The notes: generated by a model not told the origin, from the sequence alone. 64,000 nucleotides of DNA from Aurifilum marmelostoma (GCA_027559495.1 JAMXSV010000001.1:930001-994000), one strand, 5' to 3'. Numbered from the stretch's first letter, positions 23,801 to 36,097 are shown. Numbers and translations are program-made.

Positions 23801-25729
23801 CGTATCGCTTTGGTCACGAACGTACTCGGCTGCCACTCCGGATTGGATGGTTCCCTGTCGACAACAGATCACGATACAGAACCTGTGATGGCGCACACGA
23901 ATCATCCATCAGACCATAGGGCGTCGGGAGGGGGGCGCTCAATAATGAGGCACACGCAAGCTGGCGCACACACTCGCACACACATTCTCTCTCTCGCTGC
24001 CACATTGCTGCTATTACGGAATGCATGCCGCGCATCCCCACCAACCATCGCATCATTCGATTTGGTCTAACTCGTTGCGTTGCCCTGCCTGCTTCACTCG
24101 GTCTGTCTTGCTTCTCTTCGCCGCAAAAGTGCAGGTTTGGACCTGGTCATTTGCCCCCATCCGAAATGCTGTGGCGGACTACCCCTTCCCCTTTTGGCTT
24201 GATCCGGGACAGGCAAGTGTTTGTACGGTCTTTGATATCGAGGTCCAGGCGGAGGGTGTGTATGTGTGCGCTTGTGAGAGGTGGCTTTAGTGGGAAGGAA
24301 TTGTGGATTTGGATTGTGTCCTCGGACGCCGGCGTCGTCCAGAGTTGTCCCTCTTCACAGGACCAGTCGGTGGACCTACATCAACACATACTCACATGTC
24401 CACAGCCCCGTGGCCTACACAACTTGCTCTGCGAGCGTCATCTCCAGGTTTTTCTGGGAAAATTTTTTTTTTTTTTGTCTAAGAATTATTGGCTCTCTGA
24501 CCAGCACTTACCACAGCATCATGCGACAGTGAATACGTTCTACCTGGCGGAGGTGGACAAGCAGGAGACCATATACCATCCATACGCCCTTTGCGGCTGA
24601 GCCAGCCCCTCGAGATGCGCGTCCATCAACCCAGGATGCCTGAACGCTCGTCTGATTCGTTCGACAATTTCATCAAGACTCGGTACCCTACCCGCACTCG
24701 AGCAGGGCTAATGCCTACTGCTACCCGACGCGGCAGTCCCCTCTAGGTCAGAGGTTTGGCCCCGTTGGGGCATGGGGCTTGATATCATCCACCTCCGTCT
24801 TTTGCTTCTGCTTTCTTCTCAAGCATGGCTACGAGCCCCTGTCCCTCCACTCTGTCTTTGTCTGTCTGCATCTCTGTTGCCCCTCGTCCTTTGCACCCGT
24901 CGGTAAGGTCCCTGGTTTATCGTCATGTAGGTAGCCGAACATCCGGTGTTGAGGTGGTCCCCTGATTCCCCTCTCCATTTTGCCCATCAGCGAGGTGCCA
25001 TTCGCAGGTTCAAGGTTCAGTTCGAACGGAACTGAGCACACACACACACAAAGGACTGGTGGCAGGGTGCCACATTGAAGCCTAATTCGTCTCAATACTC
25101 ATCCTGCAATATCATGCAGGTCCCCAGGGCGTCTTCTCGGGGCAGTCGTCGACAGGGTTATTGGCCACAGCCTCTTGCTTCCCTGAGCCGCATCCTCGGC
25201 CGTGACTCGGCAGGCCTGGCATGTTTTGTCATTTTAATGTAACAGCAGGCTTGGGACTAAGGGTTCTTTTGTGGTAACTAATGCCCTTTGTGGTTCGAAG
25301 GGAACTGCTGGGCGTTACAAGTGTGCCTCTTCCCAGCTGTTGAGTATGTGGTGTATATAATACCCCGGAGGCGTCCCTCGGGATCATGGTCAGAAGGCAC
25401 GCCTCTTGACAGGTCAACCACACGTGCCCAAGTCAGCATTGTGAGGAGCTCTCCGACAGCTCGCAGAGCAAAGAAACAACGCTCCTTACCTCAGTCACTC
25501 CTTTTTCTGTCTTTCTCTTGAGCCAGCCAAGATACAAGCCATAAAAAACAAATACAAAAGGGCCTCTTGCTCAACCCGCTCCACTCTCTTGCTACAACTT
25601 CCCTCGTCGATACCGCCGAGCCACAGTCCTTACCGCACTCGTTGTGTGATAACAATTATTGGAAACCCTCTTATCGGCAATCACGAACACGACGACCATA
25701 CCCAGCCACCCGCAGCTGATCTTGCAAAG
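20862..25729. other. Intergenic, 4.9 kb, no gene seen
   Basis: No frame on either strand has protein-like composition or a recognisable motif. Short homopolymer tracts are present, for example poly-T near 24465-24476. The final few hundred bases are presumably the promoter and leader of the GH64 gene. Confidence 0.55.
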
Positions 25730-26015
25730 ATGGCGACCCTCGCTGAAGCGATCCAGAGGGCCAAGGTGGAGCATATCCTCCAGCAGCCGACCGACATGGC
25801 CTCCAAGAGCACGGCTAAAGTCGACGCCGCCGTCTCAGCTGCGGCCAGCACCACGCTGACCGTGGCTCTCGTCAACAACACAGGCTCCTCCAATGCCTAT
25901 GCCTATGTCAACGGACTTGCGGGAGCGAATAACGATGCTGTGTATCTGTTGGAGAGGTAAGACCGCATCTTGCCAGATGGAACCCTTTTTTTTCTTTTTC
26001 TTTTTCTTTCTTTTT

Positions 26016-26050
<35 letters not shown>

Positions 26051-27881
26051 CTTGAGAATGATATATTAACACACCTGTCTCTCCTCCCCTGCAGTGACGG
26101 AAAGACCATATACTATCCAACCTCGCCCTCTAGCAATGGCTCAGCATTGGCTGCTGACTGTGCCATCCCGCTGGGGGCGCCGGGAAGTACCACAACGATT
26201 ACTGTTCCTCTAACTGACGGAGGTCGCATCTGGTTCTCTAGAGATGCGACCTTGACCTTTCTGCTGAATGAAGGGCCTGCGCTGGTCGAGCCCTCGCCCA
26301 CAAACACCGCGGACCCCAACTACAATGTCTACTGGGACTTTTGCGAGTTCACCTTCAACACTTCGCAGCTGTATGTCAACATCACCTGTGTGGACTTTGT
26401 CTGCCTGCCCATCGGCCTCTCGCTGGAGAACACATCCGGAACCGTCACCACGGTCGAGGGTCTGGCTGCGGATGGTCTCGACACCGTCTGCTCTGCGCTC
26501 ACGGCTCAGACTGCCAGCGACGGCCAGGGCTGGAGTGACCTGATCGTGACCCTCAACGGCGCCAACCTGCGTGCCCTGTCCCCCAACAACGGTATCGTCA
26601 TGAACAGCTCGCTCTTCGATGGCTACTACGATCCCTATGTGACGCAGGTCTGGGACAAGTACAGCAACGGGGCCGTCCTCACCATTGACACCCAGACCTC
26701 GACGTACGGGTCCCTCAACGGCACGGTCGAGAACAATGTCCTCACCTTCAGCGGCGTGGGCACCTTCTCCCAGCCCTCGAGCGCCGACATCTTCTCCAAC
26801 TCGAGCGGCCCATTTGGCCAGAGTGGCGCCGAGATCCAGGCCATCATCCCGCGCCTGGCCGCGGCGTTTGTCCGCTCCACCCTGCTGATCGATTCTGTTC
26901 AACCGGATAATGAGGTGGTGAGCACGTACTATACTAACACCATCACTGACCACTATGCTCGCATCGTCCACGCCACTGAGCTTGACGGCAAGGGCTACGC
27001 CTTCCCATAGTAAGTCTCTTCCTCCCCTCTGTGTCTCTCGGGGCATGGCAACATCTGTCGCTAGAGATGAGAACATATGCTAACAATAACGGCTCTGCAG
27101 CGACGACGTCACTCCAACTGGCGGTGCGGACCAGTCCGGCTACCTGAGCGACCCCAGTCCCTCCGTGCTCACGGTCACCGTCGGCGGGCCCAGCACGGCG
27201 TCCAAGACGGTCAAGCTCCGAGATATGGCCACACGCGTGGCCCAGCGCCCTGGAGGCCTCCCGCAGGCCCAGCACCAGCGGGTCCGCAGGGACTCCGGGT
27301 GGACGTCTGCCGAGGACGAGAAGCAGATGCTCTCAGGCGCACAGTCTAAAGCGAGCGATGACAACGACAACGGTGATGCTGAGGAGGAGGAGGGAGAAGG
27401 GTACAACTCGGCAAACGCGGACCTTGAAAAGGGTCTCGGCCGAGGTAAGCATGATGCATTTCTGAATCGCGGCGTCGGTGGTGGGATCAAAGACGCACAG
27501 GATGCTGTGGGAGCTGTTTCCTCATCATCTTCTCTCATGACCAGGTCACTGACCTCGCTCGTCCCACCCGGCTGGGGCGAGAGGGTCACCTCGCTGCTCG
27601 AGCGGCTCGAGGCGTCGCCCGCCTACGCGAGAACGCGGTCCTTTGTCGACCTCGTCGTCCGGCTTCTTACTTTGTTTCTCAGCATGTCCGTCCGCGCACT
27701 CGTTTCGCGCGTCACCATGGCGCTCTTTCTTGTTCTTTTCTATCTCGCCATGCCCATGATATCGAGGAGCTATCAGACAGGTGATGTTGCTGCACCCATG
27801 GCAGCGCATGTCCTCGGGGTTGGTCCGGTCAACATCACTGAGGTGATGACATCGCAACCACAGATGGTTGGGGTTGTGTAA
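25730..27881 (+). CDS. GH64 (thaumatin-fold) beta-1,3-glucanase with C-terminal membrane segment
   Basis: Predicted endo-beta-1,3-glucanase of the GH64 group, about 640 residues. Exons are 25730-25956, 26095-27009 and 27101-27881. Donors are GTAAGA and GTAAGT, branch sites TTAAC and CTAAC, acceptors GCAG in both. The family pattern starts at about residue 46 (VALVNNTGSSNAYAYV) and continues through SDGKTIYYPTSPSS, GRIWFS, WDFCEFTFN and LRALSPNNGIVM to YAFPYDDVTPTGG at the exon 2/3 join. As in many fungal GH64 proteins, no N-terminal signal peptide is visible. Beyond the domain is an acidic stretch and then a strong hydrophobic helix at about 575-600 (VTMALFLVLFYLAMPMI), which suggests membrane anchoring. 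A GTAAGC at 27445 could be a further donor, but reading through gives the more coherent product. Confidence 0.85.
26018..26047 (+). repeat. T30 homopolymer in the first GH64 intron
   Basis: Thirty T, preceded by a further interrupted T/C tract from about 25986. It lies between the donor (25957) and the branch site of a 138-nt intron. Confidence 0.9.
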
Positions 27882-30680
27882 AGGCTGGATACTGTCCGTT
27901 CGTTCTTGTATATATGTGTATATTTGTTTTCTGTATCTCGATTCTCGGGCGGACATTTTGCATGAGTTTTTCCTTTTTTTTTTTCCCCTTTTCTATTCGC
28001 TCTTCTTTCTTGATTCGTTCTTGTCTTCCGGGAAGGCCCCTCTGTGTCTATATCCTGGGTGATGTACTCTTTGGGAAGACTGGTTCTGTCACTCGCTTCA
28101 AAACTTTGTATCTAAATATCCTGCTTCTGTGTAGATTATTCTTTACCCAGCAGACACTCGCTTGGTGCCTATCATGGCACAATGCATATATCATGGCAGA
28201 TCACCACCAATTTGTCTTGTCTTTCTGCTAGTGATATGCGTCTTTTTGCTTCCTCGAGACATTTTATTGATTCCTTGAAGGCTGTGTGCGCGAGATGTGG
28301 TGTGGCTTGCTTCCTGGATGAACCCTGTTCTGCTTGGACGAATAGCATTACACGGATTCTGGTAGGACAAGCGGGCCTAATTCGGAATGGCTCCCCTGCA
28401 GTATATGCTGCCAGCGAATTGTGGTTGTAGCACCTTGTTTGACCAAAGAGTACCTATAAGGACCTGGAAGTCGACAAATTTTCAGAGGTCATCAAATACT
28501 CTGCAGAGGCATCGAGTTTGTTTTTTTATAGCTGTCATGCTCTTCTCGGTGAAAAGAGACTTTGGGGGCTGGGGAACCCCCCAAGACATTTGTGAGCGAA
28601 TTGTTTTTTCCCCCCTAGTCATGATTTTTTTTTTTTTTTTTTTCATTCTATATCCTCATCATTGAGCATAATTCGCGCATCAATACTTTGACACGGGTGA
28701 GATAAGGGGGAGGGGGACAAAAGGAGAAAGGAAGAAAATTTAAGCACTTTGGCATTCTGAAATTACAAGTGTGCTCCTAGTCAATGTTGGTCCTTTTTCT
28801 TCCTTTCTTCCCTCCTTTTATGCTTGGATCCCTGACTACCGTAGGGTCGTTGTTTGGGATCACGGGTCTATCCGTTAGCTCCAGAACAGGGGCGGGGGGC
28901 TGTGCTGTATACTTGATCTGTTTTGTTTTCGGGATGGACAACGAGGGAATATTGGTACGAGGACTGCAGAGTTGTGCTGGCTTCTGTGAGAAGAACATGA
29001 GTTGATAGGTTGTATTCTGCTTATGGTGCCGAGATGTGATGTGCGTTTCATCATATTCTTCTTCTTTCTTTCAAGAACGTTTCCTTTGGGGTCTGATGCA
29101 TACAGCCTGCAGCCAAGTTAATTACAATCTAGACTTCAGTCGCAGAGGAGAGAGGCCTCCCGCCTGAACTCAACGGTGTGGAGCGATGGGTCCCTTTCCC
29201 GAAAAAAACATGATAATTAACATAGTCGTGCTAAAATTGTCACGTGCTCTCTCCTGTTCGCTATCTTGAATGTTGTAGTGCTATGTATATTGTCACCGTA
29301 AGACCAACGTTACTTGTCCGTAGCCTCGGGGTGTAGATATCTCCTCCGCACGGCTTCGTATGCGAGGGATTTCCATTGTGCCACATGCAAAATTCCACAC
29401 TCGGGTTCCCCAATTTGTATACGTCTGCCGGCCAGAAGCCAGAAGCCGGATCCATGTTCGACCTTTTGGTAGTATGCGACATTTATTTCCTATGTCTCCC
29501 CTTCGCTTGCTCGAAAGAAAAAAAAAGAGGAAAAAGTAAATTTGACAGCCAAGGGCGACTGTTCACCTTATCGCTGTGTGTGGATGATGCTGGGTCCCCT
29601 CCCTTAGCCGGGCGGTCTAGCCAAGACGAGTTGGCCTGTCCAACACCGCCATCCTCTCCAACGGCAACATCCCATGCCAGTTCAGTCCTCCTCCAATCCG
29701 GTGCTTGCGATTTTCCCTTCTGCTGTATGCGGCATTTCTTCAACCGTGTATTGTTTGAGCTTCCGGGGGGAGGGGGGAGGGAATGGTCTTGTTCCGTCGC
29801 TCCTTCAGCTGGCCACGCAACGCACTCGTTTCCCTGGCTTGTGATAGTAGTGATGATGATGCTATGAGCGATTTTTCTCGTCGCGACCAAACCCCCCCCC
29901 AGAGGGCATGTTGATTACGTTCTTGGCCAGCGGGCGGTTGTTAACCTGGCCATCGTTGTCCGTCTTGTTTAGGTCTTGAGGCTGTGAGGTACAAGGCCAA
30001 GACCATCCATACCTGTCGGCACCCTGGTGAATCGCTAGGGAGGTACTACTGAGTTGAATACTGAAAGCTGAGGCTTACGCTCAGTATTATGAGACAAATA
30101 TTTGCTCCCTCGGTATCACCCGTCACATGTCAACGAGGCGTAGTCATGGACTTGGGAAGGACAGTGTGTCCACCCCCTCAACCTCCCGGGGTTATTAAAG
30201 CGTAATAATCAATGCGGCGAAATGTTGTACTAGCATGAGAGGAGAGGAGAGATAGAGACAGACAGGTCTGGCCATACTGTGTTTAATGCCCCTGGCCTTA
30301 CCTGTAACCACATTCAGTATTCCGGTCGTGACTCCATCCCATGGCCAGCAAGCATCAGCTCGCCAGAGATAGTCTGGTTGGTTGGGGCGTGCTTATTCGA
30401 ACAGAAGTGGCTCCAACATAGCTTGTGATCCTTACTGAGGAGGAGTGATCCATTAGCAATAAAGAGTTCACGGGGGTCCCATCGGGTTGCCTTTTGTTGT
30501 CAAACTCACTTACACCGCTCCCCTTGCTTTCCTCCCTCCTTCACCTTTTTCTCGTTCCTTTCCCGGTCCTCTTGTCCGCCTCTCTCTCTCTCTCTCTGTC
30601 TCTCTCTCTTGCTGTTCCTCTGGTCTTCCTCCCTCTCCCTCGGCTTTGTTGTGTGCGCTGGCACCTACATTGCCTTCAGA
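27882..30680. other. Intergenic, 2.8 kb, no gene seen
   Basis: T-rich sequence after the GH64 stop, including T19 at 28625-28643, then sequence without coding character. A CT-rich leader (about 30579-30609) immediately precedes the potassium transporter start, as is common in fungal promoters. Confidence 0.6.
30579..30609 (+). repeat. (CT)n tract upstream of the HAK gene
   Basis: CT dinucleotides with one interruption, about 75-100 bases before the start codon. CT-rich promoter or leader tracts are frequent in filamentous fungi; a role here is inference. Confidence 0.8.
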
Positions 30681-33514
30681 ATGGCTGAGCCTAATCCTAG
30701 CTCTCAAGACGGGCCCTCCTATCATATTCAATTTCAGGAACCTACCCAGCCACTCCAGCGCGAGGATGTCTCTACCGAGAAGCTGTCCGAGAAAGCCATC
30801 TCTATCCATTCCGCAGCGACAAACCACAATCCCATCATCATCGGAGACGAGGAGAATGCTCGTCAGATTGCTGACGACGACCTGCACAAGCCTCAGAAAC
30901 AGGTAATTAATGGATCCTGTAGACTGAGGGTCTTCTCTCTAGGTTCTCGATGAGTATTGTGCTGAAAAGTTTGGTCAGAAATACAGTGGTTTTGTTCTAT
31001 TATGGCTCAGCTGGCAAGGTCAGTACCTACGAAGAAGAGGCTATACTTTCATCTCCCCTTGTCAAGATAATCCAGAAACTGACAATTGTATTTAGCAACC
31101 GGTGTTATCTATGGTGACATCGGCACAAGTCCTCTCTACGTCTATGTGCGTCAATGCCGTCTTCATTTTGTTAATCACTATCACTATAACCCAACTGACA
31201 TCCCTTAAAACAAACTCGCAGTCCTCGACCTTCACCAGCCAACCAACATGGGACAATCTTGTCGGCGCCCTGTCCATCATCATCTGGTCCCTGACCCTGA
31301 TCGTCACTGTCAAATACGCATTCATCGTCTTGAGCGCCGATGATGACGGACAGGGCGGCACCTTTGCCCTGTACAGCCTTCTCTCTCGCTTCATCGACAT
31401 CGCCCACCGCGACCCCTACGAGAAGGGGGTCCGCATGCAGCGTTATAGGACTGGCGAGCTGCGACCCGAGACCCGGTCTGTCCGTCGATTCGTCGAGAAT
31501 AGCCCTGTGACCAAGACCATCCTGAAAGTGGTCGGCGTATTGGTGAGTTTATGACGTTTCATAAGAGGGGAGGATTAACCATCGAAAGAGAAGCAAAGAG
31601 ACAGAGAAGGGTGCTGATGAGGAACTGTACCTGCACAGGGTGTGTCCATGATCATGGCCGATGGCGTCCTCACGCCAGCCCAGTCCGTTCTCGGTGCGAT
31701 ACAGGGCATCCGCGTGGTCAACCCCAGCCTCGGGACACCAGTCATCATTGGCGTGTCATGTGCCATTCTCGTCCTCCTCTTCGCCATCCAGCCCTTCGGC
31801 ACCTCGAAGCTCGGCACAGGGTTCGCCCCCATCGTCGTCATCTGGCTCCTGTTCAACCTTGTTACTGGCATCTACAACCTAGCTAGATACGACTACACGG
31901 TGCTGAAGGCGTTTAGCCCGTACTTTGCTTTTACATACCTCATCCGGAACGGCGAAGAGGGCTGGAGATCCCTAGGCGGCCTGTTGCTGGCTTTTACTGG
32001 CGTCGAGGCCCTGTTTGCGGACCTCGGCGCTTTTGGCAAACGTGCCATCCAGATCTCGTGGTTATGCATTGCTTATCCATGTCTTCTTTTTGCATATATC
32101 GGACAGGTCAGTCGGGATTTTCTTCTATTGTATTCATATCGAGCTCCCAAGGTTCTCTCCGGAACCATCAGTTCTGTTGCTAAACAAAACCCATTGTTTC
32201 CAGGCTGCCTACATCTCTCAGGATGCCTCAGGAACTGCATGGGCTAACCCGTTCTTCTCTACCGTCCCTCCCGGCACACTGATCTTCTCCCTCATCCTCG
32301 CAGTCCTCGCCGCCATCGTGGCTTCTCAGGCCCTCATCACATCCACCTTTCAGCTGCTATCACAGGTCATGAGGATGTCCTATTTCCCCCACATCAAGGT
32401 CGTCCACACAAGCCGCAAGTTCCACGACCACATCTACCTGCCCTTGGCAAACTGGCTCCTCATGATCGGCACCGTGATTGTCACCGCGGTCTATAACAAC
32501 ACGACATCCCTCGGAAACGCCTACGGAGTCTGCGTCATCATCGTCACATTCATCACGACGTGCATGGTGGCCCTGGTCGCTATCGTCGTCTGGAGACTGC
32601 CCCTGCTCGTGGTTCTGCCCGTCTGGCTCGCCTTCGCCTGCCTGGACGGCACGTATCTCAGCTCGGTCCTGACAAAGGTGCCCGATGGGGCCTGGTTCAC
32701 CATCCTCCTGTCCGCCGTCCTGTGCTCCGTCTTCATCCTCTGGCGCTTCGGCAAGGAGGCCCAGTGGGCTGCAGAGCACCTCGACCGCCTACCACCTTCA
32801 GCACTGCTGGTCAGAGCCGATGACGGTGCTTCACCACAGGACCACGAAGGAACCAGCCGGCCATCGTCCACCACCCCCTCGAGCCGCTCCAGGAGAACCC
32901 GGCTGACCCAGCCCTTCGGCGGGACCCCAGTGTCCATCGTGCCCGGGCTGGGCATCTTCTTCGACAAGAACGGAGACCTGGACGTGCTGCCCCCTTCCTT
33001 CACCCACTTCGTGCGCAAGTTCGCCGCCCGCCCTGCCGTCATCGTCTTCTTCCACATGCGGCCCATCCCTGTGCCCACTGTCCCCTGCGCCGAGAGGTTC
33101 GTCGTAGCGCGCACACCGGGAGTCGACCGCGCCTACAGCGTTGTCATGCGGCACGGGTACATGGACGATGTCCTCAAGCCCGGCATGGCGAGGGATCTCG
33201 TGGCGCAGGTCGAGCTGTCTGTATCTCGTGGGGGAAGGGGAAGTGGAGAGGATGCTCAGCACCAGCACCAGCACCAGCACCGCGAGCTTGAGGAGCTAAA
33301 AGAGGCGCACGAGGCACAGGTTGTGTATGTGCTCGGCAAGGAGACGATGCGGATCAGGCAGGATGCGCACGGGCTGTTCAGACCTGCGGGGCTGGCCAGG
33401 AGGGCGCTGCTGTGGGCGTTCCTGTGGATTCGGGAGAATTCGAGGACGAAGTTGGCTGATCTGGATATTGATGTCGACAAGGTGATTGAGGTTGGGTTTT
33501 TGAAGGAGATATGA
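30681..33514 (+). CDS. hak1: HAK/KUP-type high-affinity potassium transporter
   Basis: Plasma-membrane K+ uptake carrier of about 803 residues. Six exons: 30681-30902, 30979-31018, 31096-31145, 31222-31542, 31639-32106 and 32204-33514. The lengths sum to a whole number of codons. The family signature GVIYGDIGTSPLYVY (about residues 90-104) is assembled across the second intron. VKYAFIVLSADDDGQGGTFALYSLL, ADGVLTPAQSVLGAIQG and GVEALFADLGAFGKRAIQISW are characteristic HAK/KUP segments. About a dozen hydrophobic helices are followed by a cytosolic tail carrying a Gln-His run (about 33258-33281). The first intron has two in-frame acceptors, at 30942 and 30978. I prefer 30978 because it gives a 76-nt intron with a CTGA branch site and a better family fit. 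The symbol is used in the sense of fungal hak-1. Confidence 0.92.
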
Positions 33515-34294
33515 TGAGAGTGGTATGGGATGCGCGTGTGTGTTGATGGCGTGGATGGAGGTGTTTCTTCTTGAACCCTTTGAGGGAGACTGCCATTGCC
33601 CGAGTTGCCTGTAATGTGTGATCTAGTTGGCATCGGCTTGAAAGACCGTCCTCAATGCCAGAGCAGCCTTCGTCTCCCATTGGAAGAAGGTAAGTTGTCT
33701 GTGACGATATTGTCAATATATGCAAGGCTGTTGTTTGTCGTAAGTACCATGTACTGTCTAAGTCGCTGCCGTTCTGTTGCAGGGAAAGTTGCAGGGATAC
33801 AGGCTTGTACACTGTACATGGGTCTATGGCCCTGCCCCGCTCAGGACTATGCCGTGATGAGACTAGTATCAGGCCTGAAGACTGATCTTTCCTGCTGCAG
33901 GGAAAATAAAAAAGAATTTTGCTGCATATGTACTCAAGTAATTTTGAGCAACACGTCTTTCTATGCATATATTCTGTCAATGCTCAGATGAATACATTTC
34001 CATGGATTTGGTTCACATTGAATCCCTAGCAAAAGCTACCCCCTCATCTACAATTTTTTGCTAGTGTGGTCTAGCTCTGGTCCAAAAATTGTGTTGGACA
34101 ACAGGGGGTCAAAATCATCCTCAAATTTACACATTAGGAAGGAACACCCAACTTACTTTTCCGTCAACCCTGCAAACCTGAGAGTCTGAACTTTGGTAGG
34201 AACATCCCTTGCGCACCTGCAGTCTGCAGTGGTCTTCACTGAAGGCTCTGGTCCAGACCCCCTCCCCCTTCTTTCGACACCACTGCCGCGAGAA
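33515..34294. other. Intergenic, 0.8 kb, nothing further seen
   Basis: Spacer between the potassium transporter and the rRNA methyltransferase genes. It should hold the HAK 3' end and the next promoter. No frame of note. Confidence 0.6.
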
Positions 34295-34515
34295 ATGTCG
34301 CTCTATCACGAGGCTGCATCGGTACTCGATGGCGATGCAGCTGCTGGCGGCAACCTGCGCTCTCGCGTCTTCAACAACAAAGATCTGAAGTCACCCCGGG
34401 GTCAGGTGTATGCCTTGGCTGCAGAGTCGTGCAAATGGTCGTCGATCCTGTCAGAGGTCATTGACAACTCGCAGCTGCTCCAGCACGAGAAAAAGGTATG
34501 CGCTGGGTGGCTTCG

Positions 34516-34559
<44 letters not shown>

Positions 34560-36097
34560 TGTGTCAACTTGCACAGTACTCAAGGCTGACCATATATCTT
34601 CTTCTCTTCTGCCAGCTCACGCCTGTTCTCTCGCTGCTGTTGGTGCATGACTTCCTGCTAGCAAAAGGCGGCATCGCCCTACCAGCCTCGCACGGTCTGC
34701 GGACCACAATTGAACGTCACAGGTCTCGCCTCACAGCAGAGTTCAGCCGTGCCAGGATACGCAGGAAATGCTCATCCGTGGAGGCCCTGACCCAACATGT
34801 CGAGGCATCTCTCTTGCGGCCGAGCAGCCACCAGCACCCTCGTTGGGTCCGGGTCAATACTCTGAAGACTACCCTAGACGATCAGCTGGCCACCACCTTC
34901 GAGGGCTACCAGAGGACAGATTCGATTCCCAATGTTCTGAATGGGACGACAGGCAAACCCTTGATCTACGTCGACGAGAATATCCCGGATCTTGTGGCTG
35001 TCTCCCCTCGGTTCGACTTTGCGAAATCTCAGGCCTACAGATCAGGGGCCATCATACTGCAGGACAAGGCCTCTTGTTTTCCGGCCTACCTGCTGGACCC
35101 GCAGCCCGAGGATGGACATGTTATTGATGGCTGTGCCGCGCCGGGAAACAAGACGACTCACCTAGCGGCCATCATGAAATCACGGAGCCACGAGCCAGCA
35201 GAGCGGCATGACAGCAGCAGCATCTATGCCTTCGAAAAGGACGCAAAACGGGCCAAGACTCTCGAAAAGATGGTCAAGACGGCCGGCTCAGACGGCTTTA
35301 CGCAGATACACCAGGGGCAGGACTTTTTGAAAGTCAACCCCTCGGACGAAAAGTACCGCAAGGTTGGAGCGATCCTCCTGGATCCAAGCTGCTCTGGGAG
35401 CGGTATCGTCGGCCGCGACGATATGCCTGATCTGTACCTTCCAGCAGCTGCTGGAGCAAGAAAGCAGGGCCACAAACCAATATCAAAGAGTGCCGCAGGT
35501 GCGACGTCGAGAAAGCGAAAACGCCAGCAGGACGACGACTCCGGGTCCGAGAAAGTCATGATTGATGACGATGGAAACACGACAGTGGCAGTCTCGGAAA
35601 AGGACCTCAAGGCACGACTCAGCGCGCTGTCAGGCTTCCAGCTCACTATACTCCTGCACGCCTTCAGTTTCCCAGCTGCGCGGAAGATCACATATTCGAC
35701 CTGCTCGGTGCACGCAGAGGAGAACGAGCATGTGGTCTTGAGAGCCTTGGAATCAGATATCGCGCGGCAGCGTGGATGGCGTGTGCTGCCTCAGGAGTCT
35801 CAAGTGAGTGGGATGCAAGCATGGCCGGTCCGCGGTCAGGCTGGCGCGTGCGATGGGAAGGACGAGGTGGCCGAAGCCTGCATCCGCACCTACAAGGACG
35901 ATGGCCGTGGCGTGATGGGCTTCTTCGTAGCTGCTTTCATGCGCGACGGCAGCAGTGAAAATGCATCACAGGGAGGCGATCTGTCCGTTGACGACCCGCC
36001 GTTACCCGACGTGGCTGAGTCGGGTATCGATGAGCACGAAGTGGAGGCAGCGGACTTGAGTGGTGGTGAAAGTGACTGGGGTGGCTTTGACGACTGA
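34295..36097 (+). CDS. rcm1: NOP2/Sun-family rRNA (cytosine-5) methyltransferase, Rcm1/NSUN5 type
   Basis: Predicted nucleolar SAM-dependent enzyme making m5C in 25S/28S rRNA, about 560 residues. Exons are 34295-34495 and 34616-36097. The intron has GTATGC, a CTGAC branch site and CCAG. Motifs include the SAM-binding DGCAAPGNKTTHLA at about 238, LLDPSCSGSG at about 320 with one conserved Cys, and YSTCSVHAEEN at about 427 with the second conserved Cys. RWVRVNTL and the terminal GFFVAAF are also typical. A lysine-rich insert with KRKRQQDDD follows the PSCSG motif and looks like a nuclear or nucleolar signal. The C-terminus is acidic. The 120-nt intron keeps the frame open, so an unspliced message would also be translatable. 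It is removed here because HEKK then LTPVLSLLLVHD is the family continuity. Confidence 0.9.
34516..34564 (+). repeat. (CT)n(GT)n compound microsatellite in the rcm1 intron
   Basis: About 28 nt of CT repeats pass directly into about 22 nt of GT repeats, all inside the rcm1 intron 34496-34615. Confidence 0.9.

Noticed and set aside
26210..27076. 288-codon frame antisense to the GH64 second exon
   Set aside because: Same reason: it covers exactly the GC3-rich exon and shows no domain.
27445..27544. Possible extra intron in the last GH64 exon (GTAAGC at 27445, acceptors at 27500 or 27544)
   Set aside because: Splicing to 27544 brings a stop at once, and splicing to 27500 loses the coherent hydrophobic helix. 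Reading through gives the better product, though not proven.
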